Shown in pieces: positions 33,975 to 43,933 of a DNA stretch of 49,713 nt. The notes beneath the pieces are model-generated. The model was not told the origin of the DNA. It made no database searches and worked only from the letters and a program-made list of their open reading frames with translations. The stretch is from a bacterium (GTDB lineage Bacteria; Thermosulfidibacterota; Thermosulfidibacteria; Thermosulfidibacterales; B14-G1), in NCBI GenBank assembly GCA_027020915.1, contig JALUVF010000052.1, forward strand, positions 1-49,713. The letters run 5' to 3'. A program made the position numbers and the translations under genes. Positions within the stretch are counted from its first letter, which is position 1, and each line of letters starts with the position of its first letter.

Positions 33975-34946
33975 CTATGAACCTATTACACCCTTTCCCC
34001 TGAGGATGTCCTCTATGGCCAGGGCAATCTGAAGGGACTCCAGTTCCTTGTCCACGGAAACCAGGGGACACTTATCGTTCACTGCACATTCGATAAACTC
34101 CACTATTTCGAGCTTCAGGGGATTCCCCCGATGGACGAAGACCTGCTCAATCAGCGAACTCTGGCGATACCTCAGCTCTTCCCTGGTTCTCCGAGCCTCA
34201 GAGGTGGCCTGCTTATGGATGTGGATATCCTGCTCCGTGAAATTGAGAAAGACATAAAAGTCCTCCTGGGAGACGGCCATGGTGCGGATCTTGTTCTGGG
34301 TCACCCGGCTGGCCGTGAGGGTGGCCACGCATCCACTTTCAAAGGTGAGATGAACAGTGGCCACGTCTCCCCTGTCTGTATAGCAAGAGAGTCCCGTGGC
34401 CTGGATGTCCTTCACTTCGGAGTTTACCAGCCTCAGCACAATATCGATATCGTGGATCATGAGGTCCAGCACCACCCCGTCGTCCTGGACCCTCCTCACA
34501 AAAGGCCCCAGTCTCCTCGTCTCCACCAGGAGGGGCCTGGTAACTATCTTCATAAGTTCCTGGACGGCGGCGTTGTACCTCTCCACATGGCCCACATGGA
34601 GGGAGAGGCCCTTCTCCCGGGCTATGCGAAAGAGCTCCTGGGCCTCCTCTATGGAAGGGGCTATAGGCTTCTCCACCAGCACGTGGACCCCTGCCTCCAG
34701 GGCATCCCTGGCCACCTGAAAGTGATCCTTGGTAGGCACGGCCACCGTCACCACATCCACCAGGGGCAGAAGCTCCCTGTAATCGGTGAAGCCCTTCACC
34801 TCGTACAAGTCGCTTATCGCCCTCACCTTCCGGGGATCTATGTCAGCTACGCCCACCAGATCCACGTAGTGGATCTCCATGTAGGCCCCCACATGGTACT
34901 GGCCCATATGGCCTACACCTATCACACCCGCTCTCACCTTATTCAT
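33975..34946 (-). CDS. Gfo/Idh/MocA-family oxidoreductase (GnnA-like)
   Basis: 323 residues. NAD(P)-dependent sugar dehydrogenase type. The N-terminal Rossmann motif is GVIGVGHMGQYH, then VDVVTVAVPTKDHF, and the family's VLVEKPIAP. A conserved LMIHDIDIVLRLV segment lies in the second domain. The ATG overlaps the lpxA stop by eight bases, so the two are co-translated. Enzymes in this position can oxidise UDP-GlcNAc at C3 (GnnA) ahead of the aminotransferase GnnB, giving 3-amino lipid A. GnnB is not in the window, so the lipid A role is inference. Confidence 0.85.
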   Translation of the reverse strand: MNKVRAGVIGVGHMGQYHVGAYMEIHYVDLVGVADIDPRKVRAISDLYEVKGFTDYRELLPLVDVVTVAVPTKDHFQVARDALEAGVHVLVEKPIAPSIEEAQELFRIAREKGLSLHVGHVERYNAAVQELMKIVTRPLLVETRRLGPFVRRVQDDGVVLDLMIHDIDIVLRLVNSEVKDIQATGLSCYTDRGDVATVHLTFESGCVATLTASRVTQNKIRTMAVSQEDFYVFLNFTEQDIHIHKQATSEARRTREELRYRQSSLIEQVFVHRGNPLKLEIVEFIECAVNDKCPLVSVDKELESLQIALAIEDILRGKGVIGS

Positions 34947-35739
34947 CCTTCTCCCCTCTCATGGACCAAGGACAGACACCCCTCTGGGAGGTCCTAATAA
35001 ACTCCACGAAGTGACGCACTTCGGGATAGGGCTCCACCTCTTCCTGGATCCGTTCCAGGGCCTGGGTCGTGTTGAGTCCCGAACGATAGAAGAGCCTGAA
35101 GGCCCTGGATAGAGCCTTTCTAACCTCCGAAGGCACGCCCCTCCTCCTGAGGCCCACCACATTGAGCCCAAAGACTCTACCGGGCCTACCCGAGGCCATG
35201 GTGTATGGCGGGATGTCCTTGTTGAAGGCGGAGTTGCCTCCCACCATGGCCATGGTCCCCACCCTCACAAATTGATGGAACCCCACCTGACCGCCAATCA
35301 CCGCCATGTCCTCAATCACCACATGGCCCGAAATGCCCACATAGCTAGTGATCACCACATCGTTCCCTATGCGGCAGTCATGACCTATATGGGAATAGGA
35401 CATTATATAGTTCCCGTCACCCACCACCGTGGCTTCCCCTTCCATTGAAGACCTGTGAATAGAGACGTACTCCCTTATGATGTTCCCGTTCCCTATCCTT
35501 AAAAAGGTGGCCTCACCACCGTAACCCAGATCCTGGGGAGCTCCTCCCAGAACCGCGTAGGGACCAACTACACACTCCCTACCAATGGAGGTTCCCCTCT
35601 CCACAATAGAATGGGCCCTTATATGAGTTCCCTCCCCAATCTCCACCCCCTCCTCTACAACGGAGTAGGGTCCCACCTCCACCCCATGGTGAAGGCAAGC
35701 CCCGGGATGTACCTGGGCGGTAGGGTGAATCTTCACCAT
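34939..35739 (-). CDS. lpxA: UDP-N-acetylglucosamine acyltransferase
   Basis: 266 residues from ATG 35739, which overlaps the previous stop as TGATG; a GTG one codon earlier is an alternative. Left-handed beta-helix made of hexapeptide repeats. The catalytic His120 lies in YSHIGHDCRIGND (equivalent by eye to E. coli His125). The C-terminal helical part begins near VGLRRRGVPSEVRKAL. It transfers a 3-hydroxyacyl chain from ACP to UDP-GlcNAc (or the 3-amino form), the first step of lipid A. Its upstream neighbour is a disulfide reductase rather than the usual fabZ or lpxD. Confidence 0.95.
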   Translation of the reverse strand: MVKIHPTAQVHPGACLHHGVEVGPYSVVEEGVEIGEGTHIRAHSIVERGTSIGRECVVGPYAVLGGAPQDLGYGGEATFLRIGNGNIIREYVSIHRSSMEGEATVVGDGNYIMSYSHIGHDCRIGNDVVITSYVGISGHVVIEDMAVIGGQVGFHQFVRVGTMAMVGGNSAFNKDIPPYTMASGRPGRVFGLNVVGLRRRGVPSEVRKALSRAFRLFYRSGLNTTQALERIQEEVEPYPEVRHFVEFIRTSQRGVCPWSMRGEKDE

Positions 35740-37079
35740 CACCTAACAGCCTTGTTGGCAGCCACCAGGAGAGGATCCCACACAGGGGAGAAGGGAGGGG
35801 CATAGGCCAGATCCTGGCGTGAGAAGTCCTCCACCGTCATCCCGGCATAGAGGGCAACGGCCACGGCATCGATCCTCTTCACCGAGGTCCAACGGCCCAC
35901 TATCTGGCTTCCCAAAAGCCTCCCCGTCTCCGAGTTGTACACCAGCTTCACCGTGATCCTCTGCCCCCCGGGGTAGTAGTGGGCCCTGTCCCTGGCAGTG
36001 ATTCTGGCCACGCTGTAGGGAATCCCCCTCCGGGAGGCATCCTTCTCTGTGAGACCCGTCATGGCCCCGCCCAGATCCATAACCTTGAAGACGGCAGTGC
36101 CCAGGACCCCTTTAAATACGGCATCACCACCCACTGCGTTGGTACCCGCTACCCTGCCCATCTTGTTGGCCGTGGTCCCCAGAGGGATATATACAGGTTC
36201 CCCCGTTATAATATGACGGGCCTCGGCGCAGTCCCCCGCCGTGTACACTCCCTCTACGTTGGTCTCCATGCGCTGGTTGGCGGCGATGGCTCCCGTAGAA
36301 CCCAGCTGGATCCCCGCCTCTCTGGCCAGATCCACGTTGGGCCTCACACCTACGGACAGGATCACCATGTCAGCGGGAATTTCCTCCCCACCCGCCACCA
36401 CCTTCTCCACTCTATCCCTTCCCAGGAAACCTTCCACCCCGTGGCCGGTGAGAATATTTACCCCCTTCTCTTCCAGGTACCTGGCCACTACATCTGCCAT
36501 GTCCCTATCCATGGGAGGAAGGATCTGGTCCAGCAACTCCACCACTGTCACCTCCACTCCCCACCGGGCCAAGGCCTCGCACATCTCTACGCCGATGAAG
36601 CCCCCTCCTACCACCACAGCCTTCTTCACATTGCCAGACTCCAGCTCCCTTCTGATGGCCTCGCCCTGATCCGGAGTCCTCAGTACATAAATACCCTCCA
36701 GATCTCTCCCCGGAAGGGGAGGTACCAGGGGCCTGGCCCCCGTGGCCACCACCAGGGCATCGAAGGGATAACGGCGGGTCTGGCCCTCCTGGGCATGGTA
36801 GACCTCCACCTCCCCCTTATCCACATCTATGGCTTTCACTTCACTGTGGGTGTAGACCTCTATGCCCTGTTCCCGGAACTGGCGAGGCCAGCGGACCACC
36901 AGATCCTCCTTCTTCTCTATCTCTCCCTCCACATAGTAGGGCAACCCGCAGCCACCGTAAGAGACATAGGGGCCCTTCTCAAAAATCACCACATCCCACT
37001 GGGAGTTGGTCCTTTTGGCCTTGGCAGCGGCGCTGGTCCCTCCCGCCACCCCTCCCACAACCACCAGTCTCTTAGCCAT
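35739..37079 (-). CDS. CoA-disulfide reductase-like FAD/NAD(P) oxidoreductase
   Basis: 446 residues. FAD motif VVVGGVAGGTSAAAKAKR, single redox cysteine Cys44 in YVSYGGCGLPYY, then VVATGARPLVPP. The NAD(P) site is VVGGGFIGVEMCEAL and the second FAD motif VYTAGDCAE. The C-terminal dimerisation part has YAPPFSPVWDP with the conserved tyrosine. This is the single-cysteine CoA disulfide/persulfide reductase family, which keeps CoA reduced or handles polysulfide in anaerobes and thermophiles. Which substrate applies is not visible. It overlaps transketolase by eight bases and the lpxA start by one. Confidence 0.9.
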   Translation of the reverse strand: MAKRLVVVGGVAGGTSAAAKAKRTNSQWDVVIFEKGPYVSYGGCGLPYYVEGEIEKKEDLVVRWPRQFREQGIEVYTHSEVKAIDVDKGEVEVYHAQEGQTRRYPFDALVVATGARPLVPPLPGRDLEGIYVLRTPDQGEAIRRELESGNVKKAVVVGGGFIGVEMCEALARWGVEVTVVELLDQILPPMDRDMADVVARYLEEKGVNILTGHGVEGFLGRDRVEKVVAGGEEIPADMVILSVGVRPNVDLAREAGIQLGSTGAIAANQRMETNVEGVYTAGDCAEARHIITGEPVYIPLGTTANKMGRVAGTNAVGGDAVFKGVLGTAVFKVMDLGGAMTGLTEKDASRRGIPYSVARITARDRAHYYPGGQRITVKLVYNSETGRLLGSQIVGRWTSVKRIDAVAVALYAGMTVEDFSRQDLAYAPPFSPVWDPLLVAANKAVR

Positions 37080-39033
37080 AAAGCTCCTCCTCTACCGTCC
37101 TCACCAGATCATCAGGTGAAAGGCCCAGCATTCTATATAGCTCATGGGGGGTACCTGAAGGGGCATAGCCCCTCACCCCCATCTTCCTGATCCTGGCTCC
37201 AAGTCCCATCTCCACGGCCATGTTGGTCAGAATGGAACCCAGCCCGGAGGAGACATGGTGATCTTCATAAACTATGATGGGTCCCCTGGAAGCGGCCTCC
37301 ACCAAGGCATCCTCATCGGGGTGAAGGGGGGTAGGCATATTCAGGAGAGTCACCTCTACCCCCCTGTCAGCCAGTGTTTCCCATGCCTCCAGGGCCCTCT
37401 GGACCATCTGGCCGTAGGTGATGATGGTGGCCATGGGCCCCCTCCTCACCACGTCAGCCTGACCGTAAACGAAGCGGTATCCGTAACCAAAGAGGGGTTC
37501 CCCGTTTTCGCCCAGGACTATGGGTTGTCCCGACCTACCCATGCCTATGGCATAGTTGCCGTACCTGGTGAAGACAAACCGCAGGGCCCTGTCCATCTGG
37601 TTGGCATCGGCGGGCACCACCAGGTGGAAGCCGTAGAGGTTCCTCAGAAGGCCTATGTAATCGATGCACTGGTGGGTCTTGCCGTCCTGCCCCACGTCCA
37701 GCCCCAGGTGGGTGAGGATGAGCTTGAGATTGCTCCCGTTTATGTCATTGAGCCTATGCTGATTGTAAACCTCGTCTATGCCAAACACACCGAAGTCGGC
37801 GAAGACCGCCACCACCCCCTGGGTGGAAAGGGCACCGGCCAGGGTTGCGGTGTTATGTTCAGCCACCCCTGACTCGAAGAAATACTGGGAAAGGTCCTGG
37901 GCAAACCAGCTGGTTCGCACTGAGTCGGCCAGATCACAGTCGAAGACAGCTATTGGCGTCTGCCCCTCCACACCGCAGTTCCTCAATCCCATATCCCTCA
38001 GGGCCCTGCCGAAGGCCGCCCTGTTGTCCACCTTATCCCCCGGACCATAGGTGAAAGGCTGCCCCGGGTCTATCACCGGGGTATAACGGGGCAGGGGCGA
38101 AGGCTCGGAAGAAGGAGAAAAGGCCTCTCTAATGGTGAGGAGACGGGGTCTGTCGTTCTCCACCTCCAACTCCCTAAAAGCCTGGGTCATCTCCTTCTCC
38201 TTCAAGGCCCGACCATGGTACTCCTCATCCCCTTCCATGAAAGAGACCCCTTTACCCATCACCGTATGGGCGATGATGGCCACAGGCTCCTCCCTGAAGA
38301 GGGACTCCCTAATAGCCTGATAGAGGGCCTGATGGTCGTGGCCGTCCACCTCCAGGACCTCCCACCCGTCGGAGAGGTAGTTCCCTTTGATGTTCACAGG
38401 CATCACCTCGTGGACGGATCCACTGATCTGGAGCTCGTTGTAATCTATGATCACAGTAATGTTGGACAGCCCAAACTTTCTGGCAAAACGCCTGGCCTCG
38501 GCCACCTGCCCCTTGGCCTGCTCGGCGTCGCTCATGACCACATAGACATGGTATGGCACCCTGGTAAGCCTGGAGGCCAGGGCGAAGCCGCACCCCACGG
38601 AGAGACCCTGCCCCAGATTGCCCGTGGTCCACTCCACCCCCGGGATCACCCGCTCCACATGGCCCTCAAAGAGGCTCCCGGCCTTCCTGAAGGTGGCCAC
38701 GGCCTCGTCCCGGGAAAAGAAACCCATCCGGGCCAACACCGAATAAACCCCGGGAGAAGTGTGGCCATGGCTCACCACAATCCTGTCCCTGTCAGGTCTA
38801 TCCGGCTCCCGGGGATAGACCCGGGCACAGGAGTAAAGCACAAGATAGATGTCCAGAGAAGAGAAAGACCCTCCAGGGTGTCCCGAACCGGCAAGGGAGG
38901 TCATCTTCAGGATGTCCCCCTTGCACAGGCGAGAAAGCTCCTTCAACCTCTCAAGCTCCTGGTCAGACAGAGCCTCGGCACCAAATCCCCTGGACTCCAC
39001 AAACAACCCTTTCATATCGCCTTTAACAGCCAT
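37072..39033 (-). CDS. tkt: transketolase, atypical
   Basis: 653 residues from ATG 39033 with AAGGGAG five bases upstream; a GTG two codons earlier is not needed. TPP enzyme shuffling two-carbon units among sugar phosphates. Motifs: GSGHPGGSFSSLDIYL, and the TPP-binding segment VMSDAEQAKGQ with Asn in DYNELQISG. The TPP segment has SDAE in place of the usual GDGE. The pyrimidine domain has ESGVAEHNTATLAGAL and FGVFGIDEVYNQ. The C-terminal domain begins near IITYGQMVQRAL. It supplies pentose and sedoheptulose phosphates, which feed heptose and nucleotide synthesis. It lies between sufCB and lpxA. Confidence 0.9.
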   Translation of the reverse strand: MAVKGDMKGLFVESRGFGAEALSDQELERLKELSRLCKGDILKMTSLAGSGHPGGSFSSLDIYLVLYSCARVYPREPDRPDRDRIVVSHGHTSPGVYSVLARMGFFSRDEAVATFRKAGSLFEGHVERVIPGVEWTTGNLGQGLSVGCGFALASRLTRVPYHVYVVMSDAEQAKGQVAEARRFARKFGLSNITVIIDYNELQISGSVHEVMPVNIKGNYLSDGWEVLEVDGHDHQALYQAIRESLFREEPVAIIAHTVMGKGVSFMEGDEEYHGRALKEKEMTQAFRELEVENDRPRLLTIREAFSPSSEPSPLPRYTPVIDPGQPFTYGPGDKVDNRAAFGRALRDMGLRNCGVEGQTPIAVFDCDLADSVRTSWFAQDLSQYFFESGVAEHNTATLAGALSTQGVVAVFADFGVFGIDEVYNQHRLNDINGSNLKLILTHLGLDVGQDGKTHQCIDYIGLLRNLYGFHLVVPADANQMDRALRFVFTRYGNYAIGMGRSGQPIVLGENGEPLFGYGYRFVYGQADVVRRGPMATIITYGQMVQRALEAWETLADRGVEVTLLNMPTPLHPDEDALVEAASRGPIIVYEDHHVSSGLGSILTNMAVEMGLGARIRKMGVRGYAPSGTPHELYRMLGLSPDDLVRTVEEELYG

Positions 39034-39117
39034 ACCCACTCCCTTATCCCACCACTTCCGGGTTGATCTTCAAAGCCGAAAATGCAGAAGACAACAAAAA
39101 GGCATCTCCGTCTCCAG

Positions 39118-39513
39118 TCAAAGGGCCATAAGCTCTTTGTAGATACACCTATCCATCACCACCGGGATCCCCGCCTCCTGAGCCCTACGGGCCGCCTGGG
39201 GGTTGACCACCCCTTCCTGCATCCAGATGAGCCTCACCCCCTTCTTGATGGCGTCCTCCACTATGGGCAGAACCTGATCCTTCCTCCTGAAGATATCCAC
39301 CACGTCCACATCCTCCCCTATGTGGAGAAGAGTGGGATAGGTGGGATCGCCGTCCACCTCAGGATAGTTGGGATTCACCGGGAAAACCCGGTAGCCCCTC
39401 CCCTTGAGGAACCGATAGATCCTTAAACTGGGCCTTCCCTCCCTGGGAGACGCTCCCACCACAGCTATGGTCCTGGCCCTTCTCACAATTTCCATCAGGT
39501 GCTCAGGCACCAT
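39118..39513 (-). CDS. CoA-binding (YccU-like) protein
   Basis: 131 residues. Single Rossmann-type CoA-binding domain: TIAVVGASPREGRPSLRI, YRFLKGRGYRVFPVNPNY, DVVDIFRRKD and IWMQEGVVN. Small proteins of this family resemble the N-domain of succinyl-CoA synthetase alpha subunit but have no ligase domain; their function is not known. Its ATG is separated by one base from the sufB stop, and CAGGAG in the end of sufB acts as ribosome site. A CoA disulfide reductase-like gene is two genes downstream. Confidence 0.88.
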   Translation of the reverse strand: MVPEHLMEIVRRARTIAVVGASPREGRPSLRIYRFLKGRGYRVFPVNPNYPEVDGDPTYPTLLHIGEDVDVVDIFRRKDQVLPIVEDAIKKGVRLIWMQEGVVNPQAARRAQEAGIPVVMDRCIYKELMAL

Positions 39514-39514
39514 A

Positions 39515-40594
39515 CTACAGGGACTCCTGATCGCTCTGACGAATGATGTGATCTAGCTCTTCCTGCAAAGGCTGGGGCAGTCCCATGATATCCACATTGA
39601 GGAACCCCCTCACAATGGCAGCCGTGGCTTCATCCTCGGTAAGCCCCCGGGCCATGAGGTACTCCACCTCCTCCCTGGCGATCTTGCCCACGGCTGCTTC
39701 GTGGGTCATCTCCAACTCCACAGCTCTGCCCTCCAGCTCAGGCACAGCGTGGATGAGGCCCCCTTCCCTGAGGAGCAATCCCCTGCACTCCAGATGGGCC
39801 TTCACATGAGGGCTCTCTCCTACCAGGTGCCCCCTGGCGATGATGGCGCCTCCCATGGACACAGCCCTGGAAACGATCTCCGCCCTGGTGTTGGAGGCCC
39901 GAAGGTATACCCTGGACCCCACGTCCATGAGAGCACCGGGAACAGCCACCAGAACACTCTGAAAACGGGCCGTGGCCCCGGGCCCCACCAGATAGGCCGT
40001 GGGGTACATCTTCACCTTCCTACCGGGGTGCATGCAGATGTAATCGGAGATGAAAACGCCCTCTTCCTCCACTATCACCCCGGTCTTAGGCATGGTCTCC
40101 ACCTCATCTCCCCAGGCATGGATCATAGTGAAGTGGAGCCTGCCGCCCCTCTTCACGTAGAACTCCGATACTCCCACGTGGGTACCCCTTCTCGCTCTAC
40201 TGGTACATCCAGTGATGACATGGAGCTCTGCCCCCTCTTCCACCACAACTATGTTGTGGACGTGCTGCCTCATCCCCTCCCTGGAGAGGTATAGGCAGCT
40301 CTGAACGGGGAATACAGGCCTCACACCCCTGTGGGCCCTGATGAAATAACCGTCCTGGAACTCACCCAGAGCAAGATCCTCTTCAAGGGCCCTCCAGAGG
40401 TAGTCCCGAACCTCAGGGAACCGCTCCAGGGCCCTCCTGGTAGAGAGGAGATCCACACCCTCCTGCCTAACACCGCAGGAGACAACCCTGTCGTCCTCCT
40501 GGACAAAAGTGCCTATCCTCCCATCCTCACTGGGATCCACACCCACCTTTAATAGATCCTCTTCAGGGGGAAGAGTCTCCTTCACCTCAGACAT
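39515..40594 (-). CDS. sufB: SufB/SufD-family Fe-S scaffold
   Basis: 359 residues from ATG 40594, placed by GAGGAG; the frame also opens at a GTG three codons earlier. Beta-helical scaffold that builds Fe-S clusters with SufC. Typical segments are [20 protein letters not shown], the [20 protein letters not shown] strand, [17 protein letters not shown] and the C-terminal [20 protein letters not shown]. The last motif, with the conserved His and Glu, is the SufB/SufD signature. It is shorter than E. coli SufB (about 495). Only sufC accompanies it; no sufS, sufU or second SufBD protein is in the window, as in minimal two-gene SUF sets. Confidence 0.93.
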   Translation of the reverse strand: MSEVKETLPPEEDLLKVGVDPSEDGRIGTFVQEDDRVVSCGVRQEGVDLLSTRRALERFPEVRDYLWRALEEDLALGEFQDGYFIRAHRGVRPVFPVQSCLYLSREGMRQHVHNIVVVEEGAELHVITGCTSRARRGTHVGVSEFYVKRGGRLHFTMIHAWGDEVETMPKTGVIVEEEGVFISDYICMHPGRKVKMYPTAYLVGPGATARFQSVLVAVPGALMDVGSRVYLRASNTRAEIVSRAVSMGGAIIARGHLVGESPHVKAHLECRGLLLREGGLIHAVPELEGRAVELEMTHEAAVGKIAREEVEYLMARGLTEDEATAAIVRGFLNVDIMGLPQPLQEELDHIIRQSDQESL

Positions 40595-41340
40595 TTGGCA
40601 CACTCCTCGTAACCGTATTTCTCCACGGTGTGAAGTATCTCCTCTGGATTGCCGGAACAGACCAGATGACCATTGATGAGCACATGGCCCTTATCGGCAG
40701 GCACATAATCCAGGATGTGCCCCGTGTGGGTGATAATGAGGGCCGAACGGGCGTACCGTTTTCTCAGTTCCTTGAGGCTGGTGCCCTCCTGGGGCTCCAG
40801 CTCTCTACCCAGTAGACGATTTATGGCCCTCCCCAAAAGGGCGATATTCACCAGGTCCACCCCTGACTCCGGTTCATCGAGCAATACCAGCTCGGGCTCC
40901 TGGGCCATGAGCTGAACCAGCTCGGAGCGTTTCATCTCCCCGCCGGAGAAACCCAGGTTCACGTCCCGATCCAGAAACTCGGTGAAGTTGAGGGCGGCGG
41001 CGATCTCCTCCACATCCACCTCCCTGCCCATGGCACACATCTCTATAAGCTGGCGGGTCTTGATTCCCCGGACCACAGGGGGGCGCTGGAAGGCCAACCC
41101 AATACCCATCCGGGCCCTCTCGTAAACAGGCAAATGGGTGATATCCACGCCCTTGAAGTAAATTCTGCCCTGGGTCACTTTATACCCCTCGAAACCCATA
41201 ACGGTCATGATGAGGGTGGTCTTGCCCGAGCCGTTGGGACCCATGAGGGCGTGCACCTCCCCTTTGGGGAGATGGAGATTTATTCCATGGAGAACCTCTT
41301 TCCCTCCCACTTCCACTTTCAGTCTCTCGATCCTCAGCAT
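40582..41340 (-). CDS. sufC: SufC Fe-S assembly ATPase
   Basis: 252 residues from ATG 41340 with GGAGGTGGGAGGAG upstream; the frame continues further but without support. ABC-type ATPase that drives the SufB scaffold. Walker [12 protein letters not shown]-loop AFQRPP, signature [10 protein letters not shown] and Walker [13 protein letters not shown], followed by ITHTGHIL. The family's DEPESGVD in place of DEPTSALD is seen. It overlaps sufB by 13 bases. Fe-S clusters are needed by the diaphorase, PurF and other proteins of this genome. Confidence 0.95.
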   Translation of the reverse strand: MLRIERLKVEVGGKEVLHGINLHLPKGEVHALMGPNGSGKTTLIMTVMGFEGYKVTQGRIYFKGVDITHLPVYERARMGIGLAFQRPPVVRGIKTRQLIEMCAMGREVDVEEIAAALNFTEFLDRDVNLGFSGGEMKRSELVQLMAQEPELVLLDEPESGVDLVNIALLGRAINRLLGRELEPQEGTSLKELRKRYARSALIITHTGHILDYVPADKGHVLINGHLVCSGNPEEILHTVEKYGYEECAKCLR

Positions 41341-41403
41341 CTCTCCTCCCACCTCCAACATGGGCAGAATGTTATCCCCGCCCCATCTTCCAGTCAACGC
41401 CCC

Positions 41404-41434
41404 AAAAAAGAGGGGCACCCGTCCTGGGTGCCCC
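41404..41434 (-). terminator. terminator after glnA
   Basis: GGGGCACCC (41412-41420) and GGGTGCCCC (41426-41434) form a perfect 9-bp stem with a 5-base loop. On the minus strand a T-run (41409-41404) follows. It separates glnA from sufC. Confidence 0.85.
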
Positions 41435-41459
41435 CAAAGAGATGAAAGAGCTAAGGCTT

Positions 41460-42872
41460 TTAAAGCTCAAAGTAGAGGAAGAACTCGTAAGGGTGAGGTC
41501 TGAGTCTGATGGCGTCCACCTCGTTCTCTCTCTTGTAGCTGAGGTAGGTCTCCAGCAGGTCATCGGTGAAGACGTCGCCCTTCTTGAGAAACTCGCAGTC
41601 AGCCTCCAGCTCGTTGAGGGCCTCCTCCAGGGAGGCAGGGGTGGTGGGTACCCCGGCCAACTCCTCGGGGGTAAGGGAGTAGATGTCCTTGTCCAGAGGT
41701 TCTCCAGGATCGATCTTGTTCTGGACGCCGTCCAGACCTGCCATGAGCATGGCGGCGAAAGCCAAGTAAGGACAGGCCGTGGGATCAGGGAACCTGATCT
41801 CAATCCTCTTGGTCTTGGGATTGGGAGAGTACATGGGAACCCTGACAGCGGCACTCCTGTTCCTGGCAGAGTAGGCCAGATTCACGGGAGCCTCGAAGCC
41901 CGGTACCAGCCTCTTGTAAGAGTTGGTGGTGGGATTGGTGAAGGCGCAGATGGCCCTGGCGTGTTTCAGGACCCCGCCGATGAAGTAGAGGGCCAGCTCG
42001 GAGAGACCGGCATACTCGTGGCCGGCGAAGAGGGGCTTCCCATCCTTCCACAGGGAGAGATGGGTGTGCATACCCGTACCGTTATCCTCAAAGAGGGGTT
42101 TGGGCATGAAGGTGACTGTTTTACCATACTTCTTGGCCGTGCCCTTGAGGATGTACTTGTACTTCATGACCTGATCGGCCATCTCCACCAGGGGGGCAAA
42201 GCGCATATCTATCTCTCCCTGACCGGCAGTGGCCACTTCATGGTGATGGACCTCCACCCTGACACCCGCCTCCCGCAGGTTGAGCACCATCTCGCTCCTC
42301 ATGTCCTGGAGCTGATCCATGGGAGGCACAGGGAAGTAACCCCTTTTGGCAGGGATCTTGTGACCCAGATTGGGCATCTCCTCACGATCGGAGTTCCACC
42401 AACCCTCAACGGAATCCACCTGATGGAAGGAGTAGTTGCTCTCGTAGCCATACTTCACGTCGTCGAAGATAAAGAACTCCAGCTCCGGCCCCAGATAGGC
42501 GGTATCGGCCACTCCCAGAGACCTCATGTAGGCCTCGGCCTTCTTGGCCACATATCTGGGATCCCTGGTGTAGGGCTCCTTGGTGATGGGATCCACCACC
42601 TCGCAGATCACCACCAGGGTGGGCTCCTTGAAGAAGGGATCCACAAAGGCCCCCTTGGGATCGGGGAAAATGATCATGTCCGACAGGTTGATGGTCTGCC
42701 ATCCCCTGATGGAAGAGCCGTCAAATCCAATACCCTCCTCAAAGATCTCTTCATCGAATTCATCGGCGGGGAGGGTAAAGTGCTGCCATACGCCGAAGAG
42801 GTCGCAGAACCTCACATCCACGAACTTCACTTCCCCACTCTTCACCAATTTCAAAAATTGCTCCTTCTCCAT
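41460..42872 (-). CDS. glnA: glutamine synthetase type I
   Basis: 470 residues. Joins ammonia and glutamate using ATP; forms a dodecamer. Signatures are [11 protein letters not shown], the metal and substrate site [28 protein letters not shown], the GMHTHLSLW segment, and ATP site [13 protein letters not shown]. The adenylylation loop has [11 protein letters not shown], with a tyrosine at the position modified by GlnE in GSI-beta enzymes. Length matches GSI-beta (about 470). Single-gene unit with its own terminator and AGGAGG start; no NtrC- or GlnR-type site was recognised. Confidence 0.97.
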   Translation of the reverse strand: MEKEQFLKLVKSGEVKFVDVRFCDLFGVWQHFTLPADEFDEEIFEEGIGFDGSSIRGWQTINLSDMIIFPDPKGAFVDPFFKEPTLVVICEVVDPITKEPYTRDPRYVAKKAEAYMRSLGVADTAYLGPELEFFIFDDVKYGYESNYSFHQVDSVEGWWNSDREEMPNLGHKIPAKRGYFPVPPMDQLQDMRSEMVLNLREAGVRVEVHHHEVATAGQGEIDMRFAPLVEMADQVMKYKYILKGTAKKYGKTVTFMPKPLFEDNGTGMHTHLSLWKDGKPLFAGHEYAGLSELALYFIGGVLKHARAICAFTNPTTNSYKRLVPGFEAPVNLAYSARNRSAAVRVPMYSPNPKTKRIEIRFPDPTACPYLAFAAMLMAGLDGVQNKIDPGEPLDKDIYSLTPEELAGVPTTPASLEEALNELEADCEFLKKGDVFTDDLLETYLSYKRENEVDAIRLRPHPYEFFLYFEL

Positions 42873-42970
42873 AACCCCAACCTCCTGTTGTTATTTCATT
42901 CTTATGAGCTAACAGTAACCCCTTTCCCAGCAAAGACCAGAAGTTGAACAAATTTGGTGCACCCATTCCA

Positions 42971-43933
42971 TCAATAAAGCCAGCACCTTACCTTTCCAGA
43001 TGCCACATCCTTCAAAGGCGGCAGCTCCAAGGCACACTCACTATTAGCATGGAAACAGTAGGAAAAGAAAGGGCAACCTTCGGCAGAGGGTCTCTCTCTC
43101 ACCCGGGGCAACTGGAAGGTGCGGGTCTCTCTATCCCAGTGGGGCAAAACCTCCAACAGGGCTCGGGTGTAAGGATGCAAGGGTTTGGAGTACAGCTGGT
43201 CCACCGGAGCCTCCTCCAGCAATACCCCGTCTTTGATCACCCCCACCCGATGGGCGATCTCCGCCACCACCCCCAGATCGTGGGTGATGAAGAAGATGGT
43301 GGTGCCCTTCTCCTTCTGAAGTCTCTTGAGTAGAGAAATGATCTGGGCCTGGACGGTGACATCCAGGGCAGTGGTGGGCTCATCGGCGATGAGCAACCGG
43401 GGGCTGGCAGCCATGGCCATGGCTATGAGCACCCGCTGGCGCATGCCTCCGCTCAACTGGTGGGGATAGTCCTCCATCCTTACCTCGGCATTGGGAATAC
43501 CCATCTCCTCCAAAAGCCTCACCGTCTCATCCAGGGCCCCCCTCCTGTCCAGGCCACTGTGAAGCATAAAGACTTCGGCCACTTGACGTCCCACCTTCAC
43601 GGTGGGGTTCAGAGCCGTCATGGGCTCCTGAAAGATCATGGAAATCTGTCTTCCCCTCACCTTGCACCACTCTCGAGGAGGGAGAGAGAAGAGGTCCCTG
43701 CCCTGGAACAGGATGGTGCCCTCCACCCTGGCATAAGGTGGCAGAAGACCCATAAAAGCGTAGCCTGTGGCACTCTTTCCCGAACCGGACTCCCCTACAA
43801 AGGCAAAGACCTCACCCCCCTTCAGGGTGAGGTCTAAGCCCTTTAAAGCCCACTTCCTTCCTTGATAAAGGGGAAAAGAGATCCGGAGATTCCGGATCTC
43901 CGCTATGACTCCCCATCCCTCACTTCTTGCCAA
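42971..43933 (-). CDS. OppD/DppD-type ABC transporter ATPase, orphan
   Basis: 320 residues from TTG 43933, inside the end of the preceding gene (14-base overlap); no ATG or GTG fits the frame. Walker [22 protein letters not shown], signature LSGGMRQRV, Walker [14 protein letters not shown], and the C-terminal oligopeptide-transporter cysteine region ([15 protein letters not shown]...C). Normally it works with OppF, two permeases and a binding protein; none of these is here. The only operon partner is an acidic coiled-coil membrane protein. Substrate, and whether it energises a transporter encoded elsewhere, are unknown. Confidence 0.92.
   Translation of the reverse strand: MARSEGWGVIAEIRNLRISFPLYQGRKWALKGLDLTLKGGEVFAFVGESGSGKSATGYAFMGLLPPYARVEGTILFQGRDLFSLPPREWCKVRGRQISMIFQEPMTALNPTVKVGRQVAEVFMLHSGLDRRGALDETVRLLEEMGIPNAEVRMEDYPHQLSGGMRQRVLIAMAMAASPRLLIADEPTTALDVTVQAQIISLLKRLQKEKGTTIFFITHDLGVVAEIAHRVGVIKDGVLLEEAPVDQLYSKPLHPYTRALLEVLPHWDRETRTFQLPRVRERPSAEGCPFFSYCFHANSECALELPPLKDVASGKVRCWLY

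Noticed and set aside
35979-37190. 403-codon plus-strand frame opposite the CoA-disulfide reductase
   Set aside because: Shadow frame with Tyr/His/Pro-rich repeats and no match to any fold I recognise.
41442-42947. 501-codon frame opposite glnA
   Set aside because: It is antisense to an intact, clearly recognised glnA. Its His/Gly/Leu-rich protein has no family features; GC-rich codons leave the opposite strand open.
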